DNA of 64,000 nt, taken from contig CM075104.1 of assembly GCA_037576195.1 (NCBI GenBank), positions 5,152,775 to 5,216,774 on the forward strand. Reading direction: 5' to 3'. This DNA comes from Phytoseiulus persimilis. Taxonomy: Eukaryota; Arthropoda; Arachnida; Mesostigmata; Phytoseiidae. This document shows positions 54,195-64,000 of this stretch, piece after piece. The translations under genes were made by a program, and so were the position numbers. Positions within the stretch are counted from its first letter, which is position 1, and each line of letters starts with the position of its first letter. Below the pieces are notes generated by a model that was not told the DNA's origin, did not search any database, and worked only from the letters and a program-made list of their open reading frames with translations.

Positions 54195-56555
54195 CGAACC
54201 GTCCCCGTACGAAAATATACCCAAATAAGTTAATGATTCCGTTGGAAATCGACTTACAGAGAGTTTTCCGCAAAATAAGTGAGAAATCGATTTGAGCCGG
54301 GATCAACGGGAATTCCTAAGATTTGTGGATGATTCCGTGCCGAGATCGCTCCTGCGGTCGACCTTGACTGGGTCTTTGTAGGGTCGTAGCGGGGCTTAGG
54401 CGGGGTCAAACGCTTTCTCCCCGCACCCGTTCTTCGCCGCTCTGCCCGTCCCTCACCTTAATCACTGGCCTTTGTGCTCCGCTCCGAGGAGAGACGATAG
54501 TTGTCTCCATTCCGACGTTTGGTTCTATTATTAGGAGCCCTTTTATTTTGTCGTTTTTCGTTATCATCTCCACCGATTGCCCTCGATTCTCCACCCTAAC
54601 GGAGTCGAAGTCGTTCAGCGCCTCAACCGTCAGCCCAGCTTCGAGCTCCAGGACAACAGTGGGCGTGATTTTTCAATCTATCGATTCATGGCATGGTCTA
54701 CATGGCTGCCAGCATCCATGTAGACTCGCAAACAGCCGTGTTGAGACGTCACGGGACCGCGCGGCACGCTTCACCAAACACATTTTGCTCCCCGTCATTG
54801 CCGGAAGATACAGATGCGGATGGCCCGCGATGCGAGCATAGACTCTTAGGGATCCGTCGCGCCGGTTTCTTTTTATCTCACCACTTTCTCTCCGAAAAAA
54901 AAAACCCTGACCTCAACAGATGAACACGAGAGCTCGTACGGGAAGGTTGTTCGGGAGTGGGCTGAGGGAGATCCAGCCGCGAATCGGAAACGAAGACTTA
55001 CGCCGCGCGGTCTGTGGCGTTGCCGCTTGCGAGTAAGGTTCCTCGCTTACCACAAGGTATTGACAACCGGATTGATGGCGACCGTAGCTGCAGGTCGCTT
55101 CGGTCCCGTTCAGCTCAATTGCAGAGATCCGGCTGCGAGCCATTGAAGTCTTGGAGGACCATAAATTAGTAATTTACTTCCCTCGAGCCCGTGTCGACCT
55201 GAATCGGGAATGCGACTCCGAACCAGCGATTTGCGTCCCACTCCAGCTGCGTTGAGAGCAGAAAACAAACCGAAAAAGACCCGCAATCATCAGACCCGGC
55301 CCAAAGCAGAAGCAGTAAGGCAACTCAGCATCCCGTAGTCGGACGAGATTGACCAGGTATCGAGCCTGGCGCCCTGAACGTCTCTATGTATTGGAGCTCA
55401 CTAGGCGGCTCGTGCTGGTCGCCGCGTAGGGCAGCGTGAATGACGAGCAACCATCCCGAAATGTCTACGAGGCTCTTCTTGTTGTGGCGTGATCTCCGCC
55501 TCAGATCGTACCACCTCGAGGTATCCATGATGCAGGCATTTTTTAGGTTCTCGTGTTTGTTCAATTAGGGCTTGTAATGTTTGTGCGTGCGAAGCCGCAC
55601 GGGCTCGGACATAAATATATCTACACATGTCCTTATCGTCGCTTGTCATTCGGGCTGAAGAGAACGTCACAGATTCATCGGACCCAGCCTTCGCTGTCGA
55701 GTTCTACATCGTCTCGGAAACTCAGTTAGGAACGGCAAACTGTCGCCATCACACTCTACGGGAATGGTTCGTTTCCAGAACGCGCTCCGCATCGTGACGC
55801 ATCATTCTCACGACTAAGAACTGATCGAGAAAAACTTCGAAACGAGAGCTTCTGGAAGAGTTCTCTTCACAGGATCCAGAAGTTCCAGGAGTCTAGATGT
55901 TTCAGAAACGACAACTGAACAGACCGAAGGGCGGGGCTTGCTTCTCGGTCAGAGTCGTAACCATCATCTCCGGGCTGGTTGCTGTGGCTCTGACAGGTCA
56001 TCGAACGCCGGAGCACTAGATATCGAAAAAGGCTCAAACGGTAAGACGTCGTTGTCGAAAATGACTTCGAGAGACACAAGCCCGGTCGCGGGAACGACAC
56101 GATTCTGTTGCGGCGGCGAGCATTCTCATTCCGCTTGAAACATTCAAACGCGTTGGTGCAATCAGGTTGCTGCTGGGACCGAGCAACCCGAACGATCGAG
56201 TGGAGCCGGGGGCACCAGGAGATTTTGTGGAGGAGATCAAGGACGGATTTGGGAGAGATCGAGTTGCGAGACGAGTACGGGGTGGAAGTTTCTGGTGGTT
56301 ACGATGACGGTCAGCGGGAAACACTGGTGGTGGCAGCGACGGAAGCGGTGGGGAACGTCGTTGGGACGAGCTGGCCGAAGAAACGAGCTAGCGACCGAGC
56401 GGGAATGAAGACGAGGGAACGAGGAGTGAGAAGCGATTTCCTGAAGTCACGTCTCTCGCATCGGTCGAACACGCTCATTTGTGATTCACTCAGTCATTCG
56501 ACCTTTCCCTTGTTCCCTACTTCCCTCTCCTTCATAGTCTGGACAAAGACCCAGC

Positions 56556-56651
56556 AATCCATCCATCCATTCATTCATCGCAGACGCGACCTGTATTATG
56601 TCCGAGTGAATTCATGAACGAACCGACGAACGAACGAACGGACGAATGAAT
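56556..56651. repeat. Paired tetranucleotide tracts
   Basis: A tract of ATCC/ATTC repeats (56556-56580) is followed 35 bp later by a GAAC/GAAT repeat tract (about 56616-56651). The ATTC and GAAT portions are complementary and could pair. Confidence 0.75.
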
Positions 56652-58689
56652 GTTGGAACGTCATTGCTTACTGCAAAATGGCTCCTTTTTCTTCCCGGGT
56701 TCTTCTCCTCCTTCTGCTCCGTCTTCCAAGTCATCACGACTTGGAGACATCAAGAACGAATGTCGTCAAAAGGGGAGAAGCGATTTTTTTGGTCATTTGG
56801 AGTTCGTCGCCTTTATCTTTCCGGGCTTCCGAGTCCCTTCGGAAGATGGAAAGAGAAACAGCAGCGGACCGCACAGCACAGGAGGAAGATTTCGCTGAGG
56901 AGCATCCGCGGCGAAACAGAAAGCATAAAGTTGGAAGCTGAGGTTATTCGCTGGAGCGGACAATGATGGGGACGGAACTTTCTTCCAGTCTCCAAACGCG
57001 CAACCAGCGCAGGATGAAGAATAATAATCATGATAATCTCTCCATTGTTCCGACGAGGTGTCTTTCCAACAACCAAGAGCTTGCTCAATTACCTCCGTGC
57101 TGTTATACCGGAGGATCCGATTATCACGGTCGGCGCAGAACGAGCAAATCAGCTTCAGAGCGAAGAAAACTTATGTTCGCGGCCGGGTGCCGATGTTGAA
57201 GACGGAAAATTGGCGGCCGATGAAGTCGCCGGCGATGAGATGCGATGAATCAAGAGGGCGCCCGCAGAAAAACTTCAAGGTGTTCCGTTACGCAGCGCAT
57301 CGATGAGTGCTCATTATAGAAAAGCTTCCAATGAGGAATTCGCGCAAGCCCGCCGACCCGTCAGGGTGAGTGGCAGGGAGGTGAAAAGCGAAGAGGCAAC
57401 AAGACGTGGCGATGATGGTGCGGCAAAATTTTCGACGTCAATGGTAAAGGCGTAGTCACTCACCAGAAGTCGTCAGCGGCGGCTGGGGTCAAGAGCGACA
57501 CGAGTTTTCTGCTGCCAGGAACCAGAAGACTAGTGAGCGGCCGGAGTGAGCGTTCAATCTCTCGTTGAGCTCATCTTCGAAAATATCAGAAGAGGAACTC
57601 ACATCGTTGCCCTTTTTGGCAAATAGGCAAGTGGGCTCGCTGGTTGGTTGCACGACAGGATCACGTGATCTTCTCTACGATTTGCCGCATGTTTGCTTTT
57701 GCATCACGCTTTGTCACTCGGTATTTCGCTATCTCACCCATCCTCCAGATGCGCCCGATGCCCTCTTCCCGAAAATGGGGGTCTGCTCCGGAACGGATCA
57801 CGCTCCAGGGGGCTCTACATACGGAGCTCATCAGGTTCCCGCCGTTGTACTTGCCGCCCCTTTTCTCGGAAGCTCCTCAATCATTGAATGCACTCCGCTG
57901 CGCGAAGATTCGAGAACAGCATGCGTCACTCATCTAGCTCATCACGTGCAGAATATCACAATACATCAACATCGAGGATCAGGAGGTGCAGTCAGCTGTT
58001 TTTCTCTACAGCGCTCGTTGGAGGAAACTCAACTACACAGGAGGGATTTGTGACTCAATTCGCCTGTGCTCAGGATGTCCAACCGGGAACTGTGATCGCG
58101 GGCGGACGTGAAGGAGAATTCGCTTTTGTTGAGATTATATCGGTGCTCATCGGTACTCCCCGGGAGATATGCTGAGCTGTAAGGATTACTTACTCGAGTC
58201 TCTCGAGAGCGGGGACGATGTATCCACAGAAAACTGACGGAACCCTCCCCCACGATCTTGCCTCGATTCTTCACGTTGCCATTCGTGGCAGCTTCTGTTG
58301 TATCAGCTGCAGGGTGAAATCCACAAATTGCACTCGGATTCAGCCATATCCGCTACTCACAAGCTCGCCTACACGGCACGCTGAAGAGCATGAGAGCCTA
58401 CAGCGCTTTTTGAGCGTATGGAAATGGGGCTCTGGCTCTACTCACCGCGCAAGTGTCCGGATGAAGAGACAGTATCTGCGAGCGGGAACTGAGTGCATGC
58501 ATCGAGGAAGGATGGCAGTCTCAAGGAACTCCATCCATGCATACATGAAGGAATGCCGCCATTGGCTCGAGCAGCTCCTGCACGTTGCAATCTGCAAAAA
58601 AATACACCCAGCCCTGGCAAGATGCATAGTTCGGGAATCAGCGGAAGGATTATGGAAACTTGTTTAGCCTGCTCGCTCCATTACGGCGA

Positions 58690-58735
58690 GTAGTGGTTGT
58701 TGTCGTCGTTGGCGCCGTAGTTTTCGTTGTTGTCG
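58690..58735. repeat. Imperfect GTT/GTC trinucleotide tract
   Basis: Repeats of gttgttgtcgtcgtt and ttcgttgttgtcg type. On the minus strand they translate to a Thr run, which is low-complexity and not gene evidence. Confidence 0.6.
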
Positions 58736-61247
58736 AAAGTGGGACAAAGTCCTCAGCCCGCTCTCGCTGGCAACATCCCATATGCGAGGGAGAAACCCGA
58801 AATTCAATTTGTTGGGCTTTGACCTGTAAAAGCACTTGAAGCTTTCGGGACGTATATGGCTGAGTTGATAGATTGATGGACAGCCCTATGCAAACCAGAG
58901 ACGACACGGGTACGCATATCGCGTAGTCGATGAAGCAATATTGGGGACGAAATCATGTTTGAGAATTTCGGATCATCTGTAGGTTCTGGGGGGAGGGAGG
59001 GAGGAAGTCCTCGATGAGCTAGACGGGAGCTTGGAAAAATATTTGGGAACAGTGTGATACGCAGCGAGAATCGGAAAACTCTCATACTTCGCAGAGGTTG
59101 AGGGAAAGGTTGCCGAAGTCAAGAAGACTCCGATGCGGTTATCTCGACCTTCTGCGGAACTCGCCACGGCAGACGCAACGTTGCACGGCGATAACGAGAA
59201 TGAGAAGGTTCGTTCGCAATCCAAGAGCAAACGCTTTTCGAAATCTCGATCCGTTCGGGAACATCGATCGACGAAGATCTGTCGATTTCTCGAATGACAT
59301 AAGACGCGAGATGGCCCATCCCGCTGCCGCTCCGGCGGATGATGCCGATAGTGATGACGGCAGTGACAGCGATGAAGGCGGCACCGACGAGTTCGATTGG
59401 GAGAAAAATACCACAACGATTACCGCCGCTGAAAACATTTGGCTGTCTGACTCGTCCGGGCGCCATGCCCCACAGATTTGAGAATACATTTTCTGGGCAC
59501 AAAATTGAAGCGTACGTGTACATCCCGATCCATGGGACCCATGAAAAACGCTTAGCTGAGAGACCTTCTGGAGATATACAGATGTAAGCGATCCTTGGTC
59601 GCACCAACTGAGCCGTGTGGACGTTCCTATGACCGAAATGGGGATCGCACAACGAGAGCCTTGCATTCAATGAGAATGCGGATGGTTTTTTCATGACACA
59701 TCGTCTCCATGCAAAATTAGCATCATTGTGATGCTCCCCGTTTTGAGACGCCATCACGATGATCTTCGCACGGGGTTGGTGCAGTTCGTAGCAGAGAACC
59801 GTTTTTGATTCAACGCAGGAACGCATATGAACGAGCCTATGACGGAAAATCGGCTGGGTCCCCTCCGGGAGAGAACCGGTCCTCGGTTCGATCACCGAGA
59901 ACGTTTAACTCCTCGGTAGATTTTCCGTTCCTCTCGCAAATGACCTACTGAAAGACACTCGGCACTCCTGTGCTCAAACTTGTGGACCGAGCCGGCATTC
60001 GGTTTCCTCCCGCAGTTTCCGGCGGAAGCACGCTTGATTGTACACGACCTTTCCATATTTGCTTACCTCCGGTGGGGATTTCCTTCGTCTTCCCGCCACC
60101 ATGGCTCACTGTGGATAGCCGACCTCAAACTTCTGGAAAACGCACGCGTGGCTCCCTATGTTCTCGCTCGAGTTCGACTTTGAAGGTCTTCACCGACCGG
60201 CTGCGATGCTATGAGCTAAATTTTTTATGAGAAGACTGGGTTCAAGTGCGGAGCCACCCAGTGTTAGGAAGCGGATCTTCGGTCGACGAATAACATTTCC
60301 GGAACTAATTGTTCCACAGTCGGAGCGCGACGCGCTCCCCCTTATGATCCTAGTTGAGATCGGAGACAGAGATTCGAAACGGCTTCGGACGCATCCGGGT
60401 TAGTTTGAACAGTAGTTGATTAATACTGCACGCGAATTTGAATATGGACTTGCGAGGCAAGGAACAAGAGAGCAGTGGATTAGTGTTGCAAATTTCGAGA
60501 GCACACAGAGCAATTAGGAGCAAAGTCACAGGTTCTGTTCGGAGCTGATCCAGAACCTCGAGAAGCTCGAGTAACTTCGGTGGATTGAGACTCTCGAATA
60601 ATCAGTCTGAGTATCGACGTCTTCTCCAAGGACATTGCTCACTCGAGCTCATTGTATCAAAAGGGTCGTCCCGAATATTGTTCAGATTGATAATACATGG
60701 TGTGGCCAGCACAATCTGTTGCAGTAAGATGACGCACCGATCGAACTCGTCACATGAGTTCCATGTCGGTATGAATGATATTTGAGAGCGGAAAACCCTG
60801 AATCAACACAGTTGGCGCATCGATATGCTGGAAAAACGCGTGAAAGCAAACTCTGAAGTCTCGTGGGCTCGTTTGAGGAGAAGGCGATATGCGAATAAAC
60901 TCAGGGCAGGTGGCGATTTCACTAAAGGTTCTGTCATTCCATACTCGACCCTAATGGGAGCTCGAGCACATTCAGCTCGGAATTTTTCGATCAGTAGAAT
61001 TGATGTCCCCGTTTTGAGAGGAACTGACGCGTTCGAAAACTCTGCACGAGCCCTACGCTTTGTATTCCCTGCATTGGTCATTATGACAAGTGCTTTATTG
61101 GAACAAATGACAGGGGAAGAGCTCTACGGATATCGGATCCGTGAGAGAAACCGCTCTTCCCCTGTAATTTGTTCAGATATAGATAGATATATCCAAACGG
61201 AAAAGGTTCATGAACACGAGGCTGATGAAAAAGCCGCCCTGGACTTT

Positions 61248-61263
61248 CCCCCCCCCCCCCCCC
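61248..61263 (+). repeat. C homopolymer, 16 bases
   Basis: Longest homopolymer in the window. Likely length-variable and a possible assembly error point. Confidence 0.9.
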
Positions 61264-64000
61264 GTAAACCTCTTTGATCCTTTCTTCGCCGGCCTTGGTC
61301 GCCCACCTTGAATTTCACCCAGTGCATTGGGATGTCGAAGTGGTTGTCCCTCTGTTGGGAGTCGTATCATACCTTGTCCGGCTCGAAGTGATTGCGAGGG
61401 ATCACAGCTTCGCGGATCACACAGCCCCATATGAAAGTCGACCAGCAGTTAGGATGAACCCAATGGGCGGCGTGAGCTCCTGGATATTTGGGACCTCGAA
61501 ACTCAGTTGCGAGCGAATGACTGAGTCGGAAAGTGTCCGATACGAGCTCGGAAAGCCATGGATCAGACTCAATGGGTAGCACTCCCGACGAGGATTGGCC
61601 ATTGGGCGAGGGCCAGCAGGGAACGCTCCAGACGAACATAGAGGAAACTGCGCTGGCGGTACCGAGTAACGATCTCGATTGTGATCGAACCGAGATTGTT
61701 AATTTTATCGCTAAGTATCGCTTCACGCCACGACAGACAATTCTTAACGAAACTGAACGTGAGAGCCGCAGCGCTGCCATCCTCATATTCGATCCGAAAG
61801 GGACATTACGAGGGAGACGGGGAGCAGCGCGGGAGCGAGTGAAGACGGTGACCGGGAGATGTTCGAGAAGAGGTTGAGCAGCCAAGAGAGGGTCGTGGAA
61901 TGAGATTGGGGGAAAGCAATTTCAACCTACGTCGTGGAACATTAGGAGATAGAGGAACGGGAAGCGGGTGAGCGCAGGACGCGAAAGCGGTTACGAGGAG
62001 GGGAGGAATCAGTTCAGAGCTGAGCGTTACGCGCGACTGCCATACACACACCTCCAAGCCGCCGAAGCTCATTAAAAGTCGTTGAATCGCGGCTAATTAT
62101 TTATGCCCTAGCGGTAGAAATTACGATTCTTCTTGACTTCTTGGAATCGTCGTGGATTTGCTCGAAGGGGCGAGGCCCTGTTTCCTGTCACATTGTTGTC
62201 GGGTCAACATCGAGGGGATAACTACCTCATGATATTCCTCCTCACTCAGAATCACGATCGATACTCGGCGAATCGAACAATGGACGACCGCCGTTGGGGG
62301 CGAGATGAGTCTCGATGCACGAAAAAAACGAGGAAACTTCCATGTTTGTCGGGGTTTTATGTAATCGAGCAAGTCCGTCACGCGACCTCCGCCCACGAGC
62401 CGGATCTGCCAGCTCGCTACCAGGCTTAGAGAACAAAGGATCCAACCCGGGGCAGGGCTTGTTCTAACTCATGGAGTCGGTCTAAAGTCTTTTAGTCATT
62501 CCTGATTTATGGCCGCGCGATCTCTTTGACTTCTTGGCACAACCGAACGGCAGTAGACCACCGAGCCGGGAGGCACAAAATGAGTGAGTAAGTGAGTGCG
62601 CGTTGTCTCGACTTCCCAGCCAGCGATCTGAGTGAGCGATGCAAGACACCGAGAAATAGGACGCAGTCGTTGCGCAGCGCAAGCGGGCGACCATCCGAAC
62701 GGCCGCCCGCTCAGCGCGGAGAGGAAAGAGGTCTGTCATTTTTCAAAGCGGAGTCGTTTGTCGTCTGGATCCGAAACTTACAGACAAACTACCCGCGCAG
62801 TCGGACAGGCTGGGGTTGATTGCCCATGAGTTCAGCAGGGCGCCCTGGGGTCGATACACCAACGATCCGAGGTGATCATTGGCTTCGATTCAGGATAGTT
62901 ATCCAGGGAGTCCCGTTTTGAATTCTCGGACGGGGTTCACGGTACCTGGAGCGGCTCGAGCCGCAAGGCAGTTCGGTATAGGTGCTTGGGCCAGCTTCCC
63001 CGACTCGCGGAAGAAAAGTTTTTTCCGCCTCTGCCGAGTCGCTGTGAAATTGCAACAAATGTCGCCGGGAAGAGATTCCACGGACTCGGCTCGACATAAC
63101 CGTAATTCGTAGTTGAAGCCGGCTCGGGTTCACGATAGGGATACGAGCAGCCGGACAGGATGAGTGAGAGGTCCAGAGAACTTACGAGGAGGAGGAATGA
63201 TGTCGACCACACGACATACCAAAGAGGGCCAGTGCACATAAAACGTTGTTAACGTCCTAGTTCAACGAGTGAGGTACGAGACGATGACGGCGGGCGAAAA
63301 TTTCAGACGCAGTATCACACGCCGCGAGAGGGGCCCCATGAACCTACGCCGAGATCAAACACGAAATCCGAGCCGACCATTTTGCGAACACTTCAGCAAC
63401 TCGGACCGCAATTCGGTGCTTCCCTTCTGCCATGTTTGAACTCGCGAGAGAATCTTAATAACTCCCAGGGGCTCATCTGGACAGAAACGAAGGTTCTGCT
63501 GCGGGATTTTCAATGACCACGTTTTCCCTTCTGGATGTGCATCGACCGACTACCATGACGCGAGTTGCGACGCGGAATGACGGGAAATGAAGCCGAGGGA
63601 GACGAACTGTTCTTACTGGAGTACCTTGTGTATTATCCGCTCTTGTTTGCTTTGTTATCAATCGAATGCTTGCGGGCGGTGGAACGATCCCATTGAGGAG
63701 CAGCGAGGTCCGAAGGGAGGCGCGGGAGCTAACTGGAAGAACGAGTAAGGGAATCGGTGATGCGTGACGCGACCTCCGCATCTCGAGTTGTTTCAGTCAC
63801 TGCTCCGAACGCTGCATCTGTTGTTGGCTGGCAAGCCGAGCGGGCTTCGTCGAAGATACCGCGGCCTTCAGAGATTCAAACGGATTGAACACGAACTTGG
63901 AGTGAACGGAAGGAACGAGCTCAGCGCGGCGCTCGGGTTCGACCATGGCGGGAGGCGAGCTCAGACCCGGCCTTCGCGGCCTTCGCGGCAGCAGGTCTGC
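61264..64000. other. No recognised gene
   Basis: On the minus strand a frame at about 61370-61500 ends with HFEPDK followed by GTATGA, a good splice donor, and could be an exon. I do not recognise the peptide and cannot find partner exons. The remainder up to the window end shows only short ORFs. Confidence 0.25.

Larger units (their letters stand above)
53334..61247. other. No recognised gene; microsatellites and a hairpin
   Basis: It contains the hairpin at 54163-54194, tetranucleotide tracts at 56556-56651 and a GTT/GTC tract at about 58690-58735. A plus-strand frame near 59320-59400 encodes an acidic tract (DDADSDDGSDSDEGG), opposite a 258-codon minus-strand ORF (59119-59895). Neither has a recognisable domain and only one, if any, can be real. 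Confidence 0.3.

Noticed and set aside
59119-59895. 258-codon minus-strand ORF
   Set aside because: No domain, no hydrophobic or motif pattern of a real protein, and the opposite strand carries an equally long open frame. It is probably chance in GC-balanced DNA.
61367-61520. Minus-strand exon ending HFEPDK before GTATGA
   Set aside because: The donor is good but the peptide is not recognised and no partner exon is found. It is kept only as a hint in the region note.

Overview
The window looks like nuclear DNA of a compact-genome arthropod. It holds spliced genes with GT-AG introns of about 85-330 bp, AATAAA poly(A) signals, and a transposon load typical of arthropods. Retention of Ro60 with such short introns would fit a mite or another small-genome arachnid or crustacean, but the species is an inference and nothing in the sequence fixes it.

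Region 0-13 kb is a transposon graveyard with one element that looks whole. It contains a Ty1/copia remnant (about 340-714), a cysteine-rich ORF of unknown role with a poly(A) signal (1233-1883), and a RAG1/Transib-like DNA transposon (2897-5012). That transposon abuts a decayed DDE transposase copy (5013-5950). Next come a hAT transposase fossil in two pieces (6395-7090 and 11877-12430) and a Helitron Rep fragment (about 12540-13055). Sitting between the two hAT pieces is a foldback-like element (7091-11873). It has two ~1 kb, nearly identical inverted arms, each with nine 45-bp tandem units. The arms flank an uninterrupted 663-residue DDE transposase that ends in a SWIM zinc finger. The decayed copy at 5013-5950 belongs to the same transposase family.

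Region 13-28 kb is gene-poor. It has a 31-bp-period minisatellite (about 14605-15020) whose + strand is open in all three frames, a pair of overlapping unknown ORFs (15303-16447), and the 3' end of a LINE (about 20160-20968).

Region 28.4-36.7 kb is the gene island. In order it holds a MADF-domain first exon (minus, 28473-28739), CACYBP/SIP (plus, three exons, 229 residues), SURF6 (minus, five exons, 365 residues) and Ro60/TROVE (plus, eight coding exons, 530 residues). MADF and CACYBP are divergent. CACYBP and SURF6 are convergent with poly(A) signals only about 40 bp apart. SURF6 and Ro60 are divergent. CACYBP (ubiquitin-ligase adaptor), SURF6 (nucleolar ribosome biogenesis) and Ro60 (RNA quality control) are housekeeping genes and nothing shows that they are co-regulated. 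The Ro60 vWA domain has lost the MIDAS serine pattern.

Region 36.7-64 kb contains no gene I can recognise, only homopolymer runs, short microsatellites and one strong hairpin. It could be intron or intergenic DNA. All calls come from reading motifs and splice sites by eye. No database search was possible.
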